NCBI RefSeq assembly: GCF_050948215.1 | Contig: NW_027488771.1 | Coordinates: 124,001 to 188,000, forward strand | DNA: 64,000 nt | Source: Halictus rubicundus | Taxonomy: Eukaryota > Arthropoda > Insecta > Hymenoptera > Halictidae | Direction of reading: 5' to 3' | Part shown: positions 38,959 through 53,815 of the stretch, piece by piece | How positions within the stretch are numbered: the first letter of the stretch is position 1 | Layout of the letters: each line of letters opens with the position of its first letter | Notes under the pieces: generated by a model | What the model saw: only the letters and a program-made list of their open reading frames with translations | Databases searched by the model: none | What the model was told of the DNA's origin: nothing | Program-made: the position numbers and the translations under genes

Positions 38959-40655
38959 CTCTATCCTATCCTATCATCTATCCTATTCTATCCTCTATCC
39001 TATCCTATCCTCTATCCTATACTATCCTCTATCCTATCCTATCCTCTATCCTATCCTATCCTCCATCCGATCCTCTATCCAATCCTATCCTCTATCCTAT
39101 CCTATCCTCTATCCTATTCTATCCTCTATCCTATCCTAACCTCTATCCTATCCTATCCTCCATCCGATCCTCTATCCTATCCTATCCTCTATCGTATCCT
39201 ATCCTATCCTCTATCCGATCCTCTATCCTATCCTATCCTCTATCCGATCCTCTATCCTATCCTATCCTCTATCCGATCCTCTATCCTATCCTCTATCGTA
39301 TCCTATCCTATCCTCTATCATATCCTATCCTCTATCCGATCCTCTATCCAATCCTATCCTCTATTCTATCCTATCCTCTATCCTATACTATCCTCTATCC
39401 TATCCTATCCTCTATCCTATCCTATCATCTATCCGATCATCTATCCTATCCTTTCCTCTATCCTATCCTATCCTCTATCCGATCCTCTATCCTGTCCTCT
39501 ATCCTATCCTATCCTCTATCCTATCCTATCATCTATCCGATCATCTATCCTATCCTTTCCTCTATCCTATCCTATCCTCTATCCGATCCTCTATCCTGTC
39601 CTCTATCCTATCCTATCCTCTATCCTATCCTATCCTCTATCCTATCCTATCCTCTATCCTATCCTATCCTCTATCCCATCCTATTCTCTATCCTATCCTA
39701 CTCTCTATCCTTTCCTATCATCTATCCTATCCTATCCTCTATCCGATCCTCTATCCTATCCTATCCTCTATCCTATCCTCTATACCATCCTCTATCCTAT
39801 CCTATCCTCTATCCTATCCTTTCCTCTATCCTATCCTATCCTCTATCCGATCCTCTATCCTATCCTCTATCCTATACTATCCTCTATCCTATCCTATCCT
39901 CTATCCTATCCTATCCTCTATCCGATCATCTATCCTATCCTATCCTCTACCCTATCCTATCCTCTATTATATCCTATCCTCTATCCTATCCTATCCTATC
40001 CTCTATCCGATCATCTATCCTATCCTATCCTCTATCCTACCCTATCCTCTATCCTATCCTTTCCTCAATCCTATTATATCCTCTATCCTATCCTATCCTC
40101 TATCCTATCCTATCCTATCCTATCCTCTATCCTATCCTGTCCTCTATCCTATCCTATTCTCTATCCTATCCTATCATCTATCCTATTCTATCCTCTATCT
40201 TATCCTATCCTCTATCCTATCCTATCCTTAATCCTATCCTATCCTCTATCCGATCCTATCCTCTATCCTATACTATCCTCTAACTTATCCTATCCTCTAT
40301 CCTATCCAATTACCTATCCTATCCTCTATCCTATCCTTTCCTCAATCCTATCCTATCCTCTATCCGATCCTCTATCCTATCCTCTATCCTATCCTATCCA
40401 CTATCCTATCCTATCCTCTATCCTATCCTATCCTCTATCCGATCCTCTATCCTATCCTATCGTCTACCCTATCCTATCCTCTATTATATCCTATCCTCTA
40501 TCCTATCCTATCCTATCCTCTATCCGATCCTCTATCCTATCCTATCCTCTATCCTACCCTATCCTCTATCCTATCCTTTCCTCAATCCTATTATATCCTC
40601 TATCCTATCCTATCCTCTATCCTATCCTATCCTATCCTATCCTCTATCCTATCCT
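38959..40655. repeat. 1,991-bp duplication, copy 1
   Basis: Matches 40,950-42,646 at offset 1,991. I checked this at CCATCCGATCC (39,065/41,056) and CTTAATCC (40,228/42,219). It begins inside S copy 2 and runs into domain 3. The edges are approximate. Confidence 0.85.
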
Positions 40656-40949
40656 GTCCTCTATCCTATCCTATCCTCTATCCTATTCTATCCTCTATCC
40701 TATCCTATCCTCTATCCTATCCTATCCTCTATCCTATCCTATCTTCTATCCTATCCTATCCGATCCTCTATCCTATCCTCTATCCTATCCTCTATCCTAT
40801 ACTATCCTCTACCTTATCCTATCCTCTATCCTATCCAATTACCTATCCTATCCTCTATCCTATCCTATCCTCTATCCTATCCTATCCTCTATGCTATCCT
40901 ATCCTCTACCTTATCCTATCCTCTATCCTATCCAATTACCTACCCCATC

Positions 40950-42646
40950 CTCTATCCTATCCTATCATCTATCCTATTCTATCCTCTATCCTATCCTATC
41001 CTCTATCCTATACTATCCTCTATCCTATCCTATCCTCTATCCTATCCTATCCTCCATCCGATCCTCTATCCAATCCTATCCTCTATCCTATCCTATCCTC
41101 TATCCTATTCTATCCTCTATCCTATCCTAACCTCTATCCTATCCTATCCTCCATCCGATCCTCTATCCTATCCTATCCTCTATCGTATCCTATCCTATCC
41201 TCTATCCGATCCTCTATCCTATCCTATCCTCTATCCGATCCTCTATCCTATCCTATCCTCTATCCGATCCTCTATCCTATCCTCTATCGTATCCTATCCT
41301 ATCCTCTATCATATCCTATCCTCTATCCGATCCTCTATCCAATCCTATCCTCTATTCTATCCTATCCTCTATCCTATACTATCCTCTATCCTATCCTATC
41401 CTCTATCCTATCCTATCATCTATCCGATCATCTATCCTATCCTTTCCTCTATCCTATCCTATCCTCTATCCGATCCTCTATCCTGTCCTCTATCCTATCC
41501 TATCCTCTATCCTATCCTATCATCTATCCGATCATCTATCCTATCCTTTCCTCTATCCTATCCTATCCTCTATCCGATCCTCTATCCTGTCCTCTATCCT
41601 ATCCTATCCTCTATCCTATCCTATCCTCTATCCTATCCTATCCTCTATCCTATCCTATCCTCTATCCCATCCTATTCTCTATCCTATCCTACTCTCTATC
41701 CTTTCCTATCATCTATCCTATCCTATCCTCTATCCGATCCTCTATCCTATCCTATCCTCTATCCTATCCTCTATACCATCCTCTATCCTATCCTATCCTC
41801 TATCCTATCCTTTCCTCTATCCTATCCTATCCTCTATCCGATCCTCTATCCTATCCTCTATCCTATACTATCCTCTATCCTATCCTATCCTCTATCCTAT
41901 CCTATCCTCTATCCGATCATCTATCCTATCCTATCCTCTACCCTATCCTATCCTCTATTATATCCTATCCTCTATCCTATCCTATCCTATCCTCTATCCG
42001 ATCATCTATCCTATCCTATCCTCTATCCTACCCTATCCTCTATCCTATCCTTTCCTCAATCCTATTATATCCTCTATCCTATCCTATCCTCTATCCTATC
42101 CTATCCTATCCTATCCTCTATCCTATCCTGTCCTCTATCCTATCCTATTCTCTATCCTATCCTATCATCTATCCTATTCTATCCTCTATCTTATCCTATC
42201 CTCTATCCTATCCTATCCTTAATCCTATCCTATCCTCTATCCGATCCTATCCTCTATCCTATACTATCCTCTAACTTATCCTATCCTCTATCCTATCCAA
42301 TTACCTATCCTATCCTCTATCCTATCCTTTCCTCAATCCTATCCTATCCTCTATCCGATCCTCTATCCTATCCTCTATCCTATCCTATCCACTATCCTAT
42401 CCTATCCTCTATCCTATCCTATCCTCTATCCGATCCTCTATCCTATCCTATCGTCTACCCTATCCTATCCTCTATTATATCCTATCCTCTATCCTATCCT
42501 ATCCTATCCTCTATCCGATCCTCTATCCTATCCTATCCTCTATCCTACCCTATCCTCTATCCTATCCTTTCCTCAATCCTATTATATCCTCTATCCTATC
42601 CTATCCTCTATCCTATCCTATCCTATCCTATCCTCTATCCTATCCC
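40950..42646. repeat. 1,991-bp duplication, copy 2
   Basis: Second copy, ungapped at the anchors checked. It begins just after a TACCCCATCC variant and breaks off at TATCCCATCC and CCGAACC, which are variants not present in copy 1. 294 bp separate the copies. Confidence 0.85.
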
Positions 42647-42748
42647 ATCCTCTATCCGAACCTCTATCCTATCCTATCCTGTATCCTATCCTATCCTCTA
42701 TCAGATCCTCTATCGTATCCTATCATCTATCCTATCCTCTATCGTATC

Positions 42749-45405
42749 CTATCCTATCCTCTATCCGATCGTATCCTCTATCAGATCCTCTATCCTATCC
42801 TATCATCTATCCTATCCTCTATCGTATCCTATCGTATCCTCTTTCCTATCCTATCCTCTATCCTATCCTATCCTCTATCCTATCCTATCCTTTATGCTAT
42901 CCTATCCTCTACCTTATCCTATCCTCTATCCTATCCAATTACCTATCCTATCCTCTATCCTATCCTTTCCTCTATCCTATCCTATTCTCTATCCTATCCT
43001 ATCCTCTATCCGATCCTCTATCCTATCCTATCCTGTATCCTATCCTATCCTCTATCAGATCCTCTATCGTATCCTATCATCTATCCTATCCTCTATCGTA
43101 TCCTATCCTATCCTCTTTCCTATCCTATCCTCTATCCTATCCTATCCTCTATCCTATCCTCTATCCGATCCTCTATCCTATCCTATCCTCTATAATATCG
43201 TTTACTCTATCATATCCTGTCCTCTATTCTATCCTATCCTCTATCATATACTATCCTCTATCCTATCCTATCCTCTATCCTATTCTATCCTCTATCCGAT
43301 CCTCTATCCAATCCTATCCTTTATCCTATCCTATCCTCTATCCTATCCTCTCCTCTATCCTATCCTTTCCTCTATCCTATCCTATCCTCTATCCGATCCT
43401 CTGTCCTATCCTCTATCCTATCTTCTATCCTATCCTATCCTCTATCCTATCCTATCCTCTATCCTATCCTATCCTCTATCCTATCCTATCCCCTACCTTA
43501 TCCTATCCTCTATCCTATCCAATTACCTATCCTATCCTCTATCCTATCCTTTCCTCTATCCTATCCTATCCTCTATCCTATCCTATCCTCTATCCGATCC
43601 TCTATCCTATCCTATCCACTATCCTATCCTCTATACCATCCTCTATCCTATCCTATCCTCTATCCGATCCTCTATCCTATCCTATCCTCTATAATATCGT
43701 TTACTCTATCATATCCTATCCTCTATCCTATCCTATCCTCTATCCTATCCTATCCTCTATCCGATGCTCTATCCTATCCTATCCTCTATCCTATCCTATC
43801 CACTATCCTATCCTATCCTTTATCCTATGCTATCCTCTATCCTATCCTATCCTCTATCTTATACTATCCTCTACCTTATCCTATCCTCTATCCTATCCAA
43901 TTACCTATCGTATCCTCTATCCTATCCTTTTCTCTATCCTATCCTATCCTCTATCCGATCCCCTATCCTATCCTCTATCCTATCCTCTATCCTATCCTAT
44001 CCGATCCTCTATCCTATCCTCTATCCTATACTATCCTCTACCATATCCTATCCTCTATCCTATCCAATTACCTATCCTATCCTCGATCCTATCCTATCCT
44101 CCATCCTATCCTATCCTCTATCAGATCCTCTATCCTATTCTAAGCTCTACCTTATCCTCTCCCCTATCCTATCCAATTACCTATCCGATCCTCTATCCTA
44201 TCCTATCCTCTATCCGATCGTATCCTCTATCAGACCCTCTATCCTATCCTATCATCTATCCTATCCTCTATCGTATCCTATCCTATCCTCTTTCCTATCC
44301 TATCCTCCATCCTATCCTATCCTCTATCCTATCCTATCCTCTATGCTATCCTATCCTCTACCTTATCCTATCCTCTATCCTATCCAATTACCTATCCTAT
44401 CCTCTATCCTATCCTTTCCTCTATCCTATCCTATTCTCTATCCTATCCTATCCTCTATCCGATCCTCTATCCTATCCTATCCTGTATCCTATCCTATCCT
44501 CTATCAGATCCTCTATCGTATCCTATCATCTATCCTATCCTCTATCGTATCCTATCCTATCCTCTTTCCTATCCTATCCTCTATCCTATCCTATCCTCTA
44601 TCCTATCCTCTATCCGATCCTCTATCCTATCCTATCCTCTATAATATCGTTTACTCTATCATATCCTATCCTCTATTCTATCCTATCCTCTATCATATAC
44701 TATCCTCTATCCTATCCTATCCTCTATCCTATTCTATCCTCTATCCGATCCTCTATCCAATCCTATCCTTTATCCTATCCTATCCTCTATCCTATCCTCT
44801 CCTCTATCCTATCCTTTCCTCTATCCTATCCTATCCTCTATCCGATCCTCTATCCTATCCTCTATCCTATCTTCTATCCTATCCTATCCTCTATCCTATC
44901 CTATCCTCTATCCTATCCTATTCTCTATCCTATCCTATCCTCTACCTTATCCTATCCTCTATCCTATCCAATTACCTATCCTATCCTCTATCCTATCCTT
45001 TCCTCTATCCTATCCTATCCTCTATCCTATCCTATCCTCTATCCGATCCTCTATCCTATCCTATCCTCTATCCAATCCTCTATACCATCCTCTATCCTAT
45101 CCTATCCTCTATCCGATCCTCTATCCTATCCTATCCTCTATAATATCGTTTACTCTATCATATCCTATCCTCTATCCTATCCTATCCTCTATCCTATCCT
45201 ATCCTCTATCCGATCCTCTATCCTATCCTATCCTCTATCCTATCCTATCCACTATCCTATCCTATCCTTTATCCTATGCTATCCTCTATCCTATCCTATC
45301 CTCTATCTTATACTATCCTCTACCTTATCCTATCCTCTATCCTATCCAATTACCTATCGTATCCTCTATCCTATCCTTTCCTCTATCCTATCCTATCCTC
45401 TATCC
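42749..45405. repeat. 1,449-bp tandem duplication
   Basis: Landmarks repeat at 1,449 bp: GATCG at 42,767/44,216, ATGCTATCCTATCC at 42,894/44,343, K-boxes at 43,200/44,649 and 43,699/45,148, and ATGCTATCC at 43,827/45,276. Small differences include TTATGC versus CTATGC and TGTCC versus TATCC. Confidence 0.88.
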
Positions 45406-45783
45406 TATCCTATCCTCTATCCGATCCTCTATCCTATCCTATCCTCTATCCAATCCTCTATACCATCCTCTATCCTATCCTATCCTCTATCCGATCCTCT
45501 ATCCTATCCTATCCTCTATAATATCGTTTACTCTATCATATCCTATCCTCTATCCTATCCTATCCTCTATCCTATCCTATCCTCTATCCGATCCTCTATC
45601 CTATCCTATCCTCTATCCTATCCTATCCACTATCCTATCCTATCCTTTATCCTATGCTATCCTCTATCCTATCCTATCCTCTATCTTATACTATCCTCTA
45701 CCTTATCCTATCCTCTATCCTATCCAATTACCTATCGTATCCTCTATCCTATCCTTTCCTCTATCCTATCCTATCCTCTATCC
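44930..45783. repeat. 378-bp tandem array (~2.3 copies)
   Basis: K-boxes at 45,148 and 45,526 and ATGCTATCC at 45,276 and 45,654 are each 378 bp apart. The matching stretch is longer than the period, so it is a true tandem array. The left edge is approximate. Confidence 0.85.
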
Positions 45784-45829
45784 GATCCCCTATCCTATCC
45801 TCTATCCTATCCTCTATCCTATCCTATCC

Positions 45830-45955
45830 GATCCTCTATCCTATCCTCTATCCTATACTATCCTCTACCATATCCTATCCTCTATCCTATCCGATCCTCT
45901 ATCCTATCCTCTATCCTATACTATCCTCTACCATATCCTATCCTCTATCCTATCC
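45830..45955. repeat. 63-bp tandem duplication
   Basis: The block from GATCC through TATACTATCC and TACCATATCC occurs twice in a row, at 45,830 and 45,893. The homologous segment near 44 kb has only one copy, so this is a recent local event (inference). Confidence 0.88.
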
Positions 45956-47221
45956 AATTACCTATCCTATCCTCGATCCTATCCTATCCTCCATCCTATC
46001 CTATCCTCTATCAGATCCTCTATCCTATTCTAAGCTCTACCTTATCCTCTCCCCTATCCTATCCAATTACCTATCCGATCCTCTATCCTATCCTATCCTC
46101 TATCCGATCGTATCCTCTATCAGATCCTCTATCCTATCCTATCATCTATCCTATCCTCTATCGTATCCTATCCTATCCTCTTTCCTATCCTATCCTCTAT
46201 CCTATCCTATCCTCTATCCTATCCTCTATACCATCCTCTATCCTATCCTATCCTCTATCCGATCCTCTATCCTATCCTATCCTCTATAATATCGTTTACT
46301 CTATCATATCCTATCCTCTATCCTATAATATCATCTATCCTATCCTATCCTCTATCCTATCCTGTCTTTTATCCTATCCTATCCTCGATCCTATCCTATC
46401 CTCCATCCTATCCTATCCTCTATCAGATCCTCTATCCTATACTAGCTTCTACCTTATCCTCTCCCCTATCCTATCCAATTACCTATCCGATCCTCTATCC
46501 TATCCTATCCTCCATCCTATCCTATCCTCTATCAGATCCTCTATCCTATCCTATCCTCTACCCTATCCTATCCTCTATTATATCCTATCCTCTATCCTAT
46601 CCTATCCTATCCTCTATCCGATCCTCTATCCTATCCTATGTTCTATCCTACCCTATCCTCTATCCTATCCTTTCCTCAATCCTATTATATCCTCTATCCT
46701 ATCCTATCCTCTATCCTATCCTATCCTATCCTATCCTCTATCCTATCCTGTCCTCTATCCTATTATATCCTCTATCCTATTCTATCCTCTATCTTATCCT
46801 ATCCTCTATCCTATCCTATCCTCTATCCTATCCTATCTTCTATCCTATCCTATCCGATCCTCTATCCTATCATCTATCCTATACTATCCTCTACCTTATC
46901 CTATCCTCTATCCTATCCAATTACCTATCCTATCCTCTATCCTATCCTATCCTCTATCCGATCGTATCCTCTATCAGATCCGCTATCCTATCCTATCCTC
47001 TATAATATCGTTTACTCTATCATATCCTATCCTCTATCCTATAATATCATCTATCCTATTCTATCCTCTATCCTATCCTATCCTCTATCCTATCCTATCC
47101 TCTATGCTATCCTATCCTCTACCTTATCCTATCCTCTATCCTATCCAATTACCTATCCTATCCTCTACCCTATCCTTTCCTCTATCCTATCCTATCCTCT
47201 ATCCTATCCTATCCTCTATCC

Positions 47222-48391
47222 GATCCTCTATCCTATCCTATCCTGTATCCTATCCTATCCTCTATCAGATCCTCTATCGTATCCTATCATCTATCCTATC
47301 CTCTATCGTATCCTATTATATCCTCTTTCCTATCCTATCCTCTATCGTATCCTATCCTCTATCCTATCCTCTATACCATCCTCTATCCTATCCTATCCTC
47401 TATCCGACCCTCTATCCTATCCTATCCTCTATAATATCGTTTACTCTATCATATCCTATCCTCTATCGTATAATATCATCTATCCTATTCTATCCTCTAT
47501 CCTATCCTATCCTCGATCCTATCCTATCCTCTATCCTATCCTCTCCTATATCCTATCCTATCCTCTATCCTATCCTATAGTCTATCCTCTATCCTATCCT
47601 ACCCTCTTTCCTATCCTATCATCTATCCTATCCTATCTTCTATCCTATCCTTTCCTCTATCCTATCCTATCCTCTATCCTATCCTATCCTCTATCCGATC
47701 CTCTATCCTATCCTATCCTCTATCCTATCCTCTATCATATCCTATCATATCCTATCCTATCCTCTATCCTATCCTATCCTATCCTCTATCCTATCCTATC
47801 CTATCCGATCCTCTATCCTATCCTATCCTGTATCCTATCCTATCCTCTATCAGATCCTCTATCGTATCCTATCATCTATCCTATCCTCTATCGTATCCTA
47901 TTATATCCTCTTTCCTATCCTATCCTCTATCCTATCCTATCCTCTATCCTATCCTCTATACCATCCTCTATCCTATCCTATCCTCTATCCGACCCTCTAT
48001 CCTATCCTATCCTCTATAATATCGTTTACTCTATCATATCCTATCCTCTATCGTATAATATCATCTATCCTATTCTATCCTCTATCCTATCCTATCCTCG
48101 ATCCTATCCTATCCTCTATCCTATCCTCTCCTATATCCTATCCTATCCTCTATCCTATCCTATAGTCTATCCTCTATCCTATCCTACCCTCTTTCCTATC
48201 CTATCATCTATCCTATCCTATCTTCTATCCTATCCTTTCCTCTATCCTATCCTATCCTCTATCCTATCCTATCCTCTATCCGATCCTCTATCCTATCCTA
48301 TCCTCTATCCTATCCTCTATCATATCCTATCATATCCTATCCTATCCTCTATCCTATCCTATCCTATCCTCTATCCTATCCTATCCTATCC
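47222..48391. repeat. 585-bp tandem duplication (two full copies)
   Basis: GATCC at 47,222/47,807, TATTATATCC at 47,315/47,900 and K-boxes at 47,439/48,024 are each 585 bp apart. The CGACCC variant and the CTCCTATATCC variant are shared by both copies and rare elsewhere. Confidence 0.88.
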
Positions 48392-50719
48392 TATCCTCTA
48401 TCCTATCCTATTCTCTATTCTATCCTATCATCTATCCTATTCTATCCTCTATCCTATCCTATCCTCTATCCTATCCTATCCTATCCTTTATCCTATCCTA
48501 TCCTCTATCCTATCCTATCCTCTATCCTATACTATCCTCTAACTTATCCTATCCTCTATCCTATCCAATTACCTATCCTATCCTCTATCCTATCCTATCC
48601 GATCCTCTATCCTATCCTCTATCCTATACTATCCTCTACCATATCCTATCCTCTATCCTATCCAATTACCTATCCTACCCTCGATCCTATCCTATCCTCC
48701 ATCCTATCCTATCCTCTATCAGATCCTCTATCCTATAGTAGCCTCTACCTTACCCTCTCCCCTATCCTATCCAATTACCTATCCGATCCTCTATCCTATC
48801 CTATCCTCTATCCGATCGTATCCTCTATCAGATCCTCTATCCTATCCTATCATCTATCCTATCCTGTATCGTACCCTATCCTATCCTCTTTCCTATCCTA
48901 TCCTCTATCCTATCCTATCCTCTATCCTATCCTCTATACCATCCTCTATCCTATCCTATCCTCTATCCGATCCTCTATCCTATCCTATCCTCTATAATAT
49001 CGTTTACTCTATCATATCCTATCCTCTATCCTATAATATCATCTATCCTATTCTATCCTCAATCCTATCCTATCCTCTATCCTATCCTATCCTCTATCCT
49101 ATCCTCTCCTCTATCCTATCCTATCCTCTATCCTATCCTATAGTCTATCCTCTATCCTATCCTACCCTCTTTCCTATCCTATCCTCTATCCGATCCTCTA
49201 TCCTATCCTATCCTCTATCCTATCCTCTATCGTATCCTATCCTATCTTCTATCCTATCCTTTCCTCTATCCTATCCTATCCTCTATCCTATCCTATCCTC
49301 TATCCGATCCTCTGTCCTATCCTATCCTGTATCCTATCCTCTATCCTACTCTATCCTCTATCCTATCCTATCCTCTATCCTATCCTATCCTCTATCCGAT
49401 CCTCTATCCTATCCTATCCTCTATCCTATCCTCTATCATATCCTATCATATCCTATCCTATCCTCTATCCTATCCTATCCTATCCTATCCTCTATCCTAT
49501 CCTATTCTCTATCCTATCCTATCATCTATCCTATTCTATCCTCTATCCTATCCTATCCTCTATCCTATCCTATCCTTTATCCTATCCTATCCTCTATCCT
49601 ATACTATCCTCTAACTTATCCTATCCTCTATCCTATCCAATTACCTATCCTATCCTCTATCCTATCCTTTCCTCTATCCTATCCTATCCTCTATCCGATC
49701 CCCTATCCTATCCTCTATCCTATCCTCTATCCTATCCTATCCGATCCTCTATCCTATCCTCTATCCTATACTATCCTCTACCATATCCTATCCTCTATCC
49801 TATCCAATTACCTATCCTACCCTCGATCCTATCCTATCCTCCATCCTATCCTATCCTCTATCAGATCCTCTATCCTATACTAGCCTCTACCTTATAATCT
49901 CCCCTATCCTATCCAATTACCTATCCGATCCTCTATCCTATCCTATCCTCTATCCGATCGTATCCTCTATCAGATCCTCTATCCTATCCTATCATCTATC
50001 CTATCCTCTATCGTATCCTATCCTATCCTCTTTCCTATCCTATCCTCTATCCTATCCTCTACACCATCCTCTATCCTATCCTATCCTCGATCCGATCCTC
50101 TATCCTATCCTGTCTTTTATCCTATCCTATCGTCTATCCTATCCTGTCTTTTATCCTATCCTATCCTCTATCCTATCCTATCCTCTATCCTATACTATCC
50201 TCTAACTTATCCTATCATCTATCCTATCCAATTACCTATCCTATCCTCTAACCTATCCTTTCCTCTATCCTATCCTATCCTCTATCCGATCCTCTATCCT
50301 ATCCTCTATCGTATCCTATCCTATCCTCTTTCCTATCCTATCCTCTATCCTATCCTATCCTCTATCCTATCCTCTATACCATCCTCTATCCTATCCTATC
50401 CTCTATCCGATCCTCTATCCTATCCTATCCTCTATAATATCGTTTACTCTATCATATCCTATCCTCTATCCTATAATATCATCTATCCTATTCTATCCTC
50501 TATCCCATCCTATCCTCTATCCTATCCTATCCTCTATCCTATCCTCTCCTCTATCCTATCCTATCCTGTATCCCATCCTATCCTCTGTCCTATCCTACCC
50601 TCTTTCCTATCCTATCCTCTATCCTATCCTATCCTCTATCCTATCCTATCCTCTATCCCATCCTATCCTCTATCCTATACTATCCTCTAACTTATCCTAT
50701 CCTCTATCCTATCCTCTAT

Positions 50720-53700
50720 CCTATCCTTTCCTCTATCAGATCCTCTATCGTATCCTATCATCTATCCTATCCTCTTTCGTATCCTATCCTATCCTCTTTC
50801 CAATCCTATCCTCTATCCTATCCTATCCTCTATCCTATCCTCTATACCATCCTTTATCCTATCCTATCCTCTATCCGATCCTCTATCCTATCCTATCCTC
50901 TATAATATCGTTTACTCTATCATATCCTATCCTCTATCCTATAATATCATCTATCCTATTCTATCCTCTATCCTATCCTATCCTCTATCCTATCCTATCC
51001 TCTATCCTATCCTCTCCTCTATCCTATCCTATAGTCTATCCTCTATCCTATCCTACCCTCTTTCCTATCCTATCATCTATCCTATCCTATCTTCTATCCT
51101 ATCCTTTCCTCTAACCTATCCTATCCTCTATCCTATCCTATCCTCTATCCTATCCTCTATGCTATCCTATCCTATCCTCTATCCTATCCTATCCTATCCA
51201 CTATCCTATCCTATCCTCTATCCTTTCCTATCCTCTATCCTATCCTATCCTCTATCCTATCCTCTATCCTATCCTATCCTCTATCCTATCCTATTCCCTA
51301 TCCTATCCTCTATCCTATACTATCCTCTAACTTATCCTATCCTCTATCCTATCCAATTACCTATCCTATCCTCTATCCTATCCTTTCCTCTATCCTATCC
51401 TATCCTCTATCCGATCCCCTATCCTATCCTCTATCCTATCCTCTATCCTATCCTATCCGATCCTCTATCCTATCCTCTATCCTATCCTATCCGATCCTCT
51501 ATCCTATCCTCTATCCTATACTATCCTCTACCATATCCTATCCTCTATAATATCCAATTACCTATCCTACCCTCGATCCTATCCTATCCTCCATCCTATC
51601 CTATCCTCTATCAGATCCTCTATCCTATACTAGCCTCTACCTTATAATCTCCCCTATCCTATCCAATTACCTATCCGATCCTCTATCCTATCCTATCCTC
51701 TATCCTATCCTCTATACCATCCTCTATCCTATCCTATCCTCGATCCGATCCTCTATCCTACCCTATCCTCTTTAATATCGTTTACTCTATCATATCCTAT
51801 CCTCTATCCTATAATATCATCTATCCTATCCTATCCTCTATCCTATCCTGTCTTTTATCCTATCCTATCCTCTATCCTATCCTGTCTTTTATCCTATCCT
51901 ATCCTCTATCCTATCCTATCCTCTATCCTATACTATCCTCTAACTTATCCTATCATCTATCCTATCCAATTACCTATCCTATCCTCTAACCTATCCTTTC
52001 CTCTATCCTATCCTATCCTCTATCCGATCCTCTATCCTATCCTCTATCCTATCCTATCCGATCCTCTATCCTATCCTCTATCCTATACTATCCTCTACCT
52101 TATCCTATCCTCTATCCTATCCAATTACCTATCCTATCCTCGATCCTATCCTATCCTCCATCCTATCCTATATTCTATCAGATCCTCTATCCTATACTAG
52201 CCTCTACCTTACCCTCTCCCCTATCCTATCCAATTACCTATCCGATCCTCTATCCTATCCTATCCTCTATCCGATCGTATCCTCTATCAGATCATCTATC
52301 CTATCCTATCATCTATCCTATCCTCTATCGTATCCTATCCTATCCTCTTTCCTATCCTATCCTCTATCCTATCCTATCCTCTATCCTATCCTCTATACCA
52401 TCCTCTATCCTATCCTATCCTCTATCCGATCCTCTATCCTATCCTATCCTCTATAATATCGTTTACTCTATCATATCCTATCCTCTATCCTATAATATCA
52501 TCTATCCTATTCTATCCTCTATCCTATCCTACCCTCTTTCCTATCCTATCATCTATCCTATCCTCTCCTCTATCCTATCCTATAGTCTATCCTCTATCCT
52601 ATCCTACCCTCTTTCCTATCCTATCATCTATCCCATCCTATCTTCTATCCTATCCTTTCCTCTAACCTATACTATCCTCTATCCTATCCTATCCTCTATC
52701 CTATCCTCTATGCTATCCTATCCTATCCTCTATCCTATCCTATCCTATCCACTATCCTATCCTATCCTCTATCCTTTCCTATCCTCTATCCTATCGTATC
52801 CTCTATCCTATCCTCTATCCTATCCTATCCTCTATCCTATCCTCTATCCTATCCTATCCTCTATCCTATCCTATTCCCTATCCTATCCTCTATCCTATAC
52901 TATCCTCTAACTTATCCTATCCTCTATCCTATCCAATTACCTATCCTATCCTCTATCCTATCCTTTCCTCTATCCTATCCTATCCTCTATCCGATCCCCT
53001 ATCCTATCCTCTACCCTATCCTCTATCCTATCCTATCCGATCCTCTATCCTATCCTCTATCCTATACTATCCTCTACCATATCCTATCCTCTATAATATC
53101 CAATTACCTATCCTACCCTCGATCCTATCCTATCCTCCATCCTATCCTATCCTCTATCAGATCCTCTATCCTATACTAGCCTCTACCTTATAATCTCCCC
53201 TATCCTATCCAATTACCTATCCGATCCTCTATCCTATCCTATCCTCTATCCTATCCTCTATACCATCCTCTATCCTATCCTATCCTCGATCCGATCCTCT
53301 ATCCTACCCTATCCTCTTTAATATCGTTTACTCTATCATATCCTATCCTCTATCCTATAATATCATCTATCCTATCCTATCCTCTATCCTATCCTGTCTT
53401 TTATCCTATCCTATCCTCTATCCTATCCTGTCTTTTATCCTATCCTATCCTCTATCCTATCCTATCCTCTATCCTATACTATCCTCGAACTTATCCTATC
53501 ATCTATCCTATCCAATTACCTATCCTATCCTCTAACCTATCCTTTCCTCTATCCTATCCTATCCTCTATCCGATCCTCTATTCTATCCTCTATCCTATCC
53601 TATCCGATCCTCTATCCTATCCTCTATCCTATACTATCCTCTACCTTATCCTATCCTCTATCCTATCCAATTACCTATCCTATCCTCGATCCTATCCTAT

Positions 53701-53815
53701 CCTCCATCCTATCCTATATTCTATCAGATCCTCTATCCTATACTAGCCTCTACCTTACCCTCTCCCCTATCCTATCCAATTACCTATCCGATCCTCTGTC
53801 CTATCCTATCCTCTA
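50720..53815. repeat. ~1,550-bp tandem duplication (two copies)
   Basis: Offset 1,551 holds at TCAG (50,736/52,287), K-box (50,910/52,461), TAGTC (51,032/52,583) and ATGCTATCC (51,159/52,710). It shifts to about 1,580 at ATTCCC and then to 1,546 at the TTTAATATCG K-box (51,780/53,326), so small indels separate the copies. Both share the TATAATATCC variant before AATTACC. Confidence 0.82.

Larger units (their letters stand above)
34551..39229. repeat. Block S, copy 2 (4,679 bp, run-free)
   Basis: Second copy of the block at 16,187-20,865, ungapped at offset 18,364. The left edge falls at the end of a heptamer run (34,220-34,562); the right edge at 39,229 is where copy 1 enters a run but this copy continues with CCGATCC-bearing 17-bp units. 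It carries three K-boxes, at 35,560, 37,359 and 38,517, matching those at 17,196, 18,995 and 20,153. Its last few hundred bases also take part in the 1,991-bp duplication. Confidence 0.9.
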
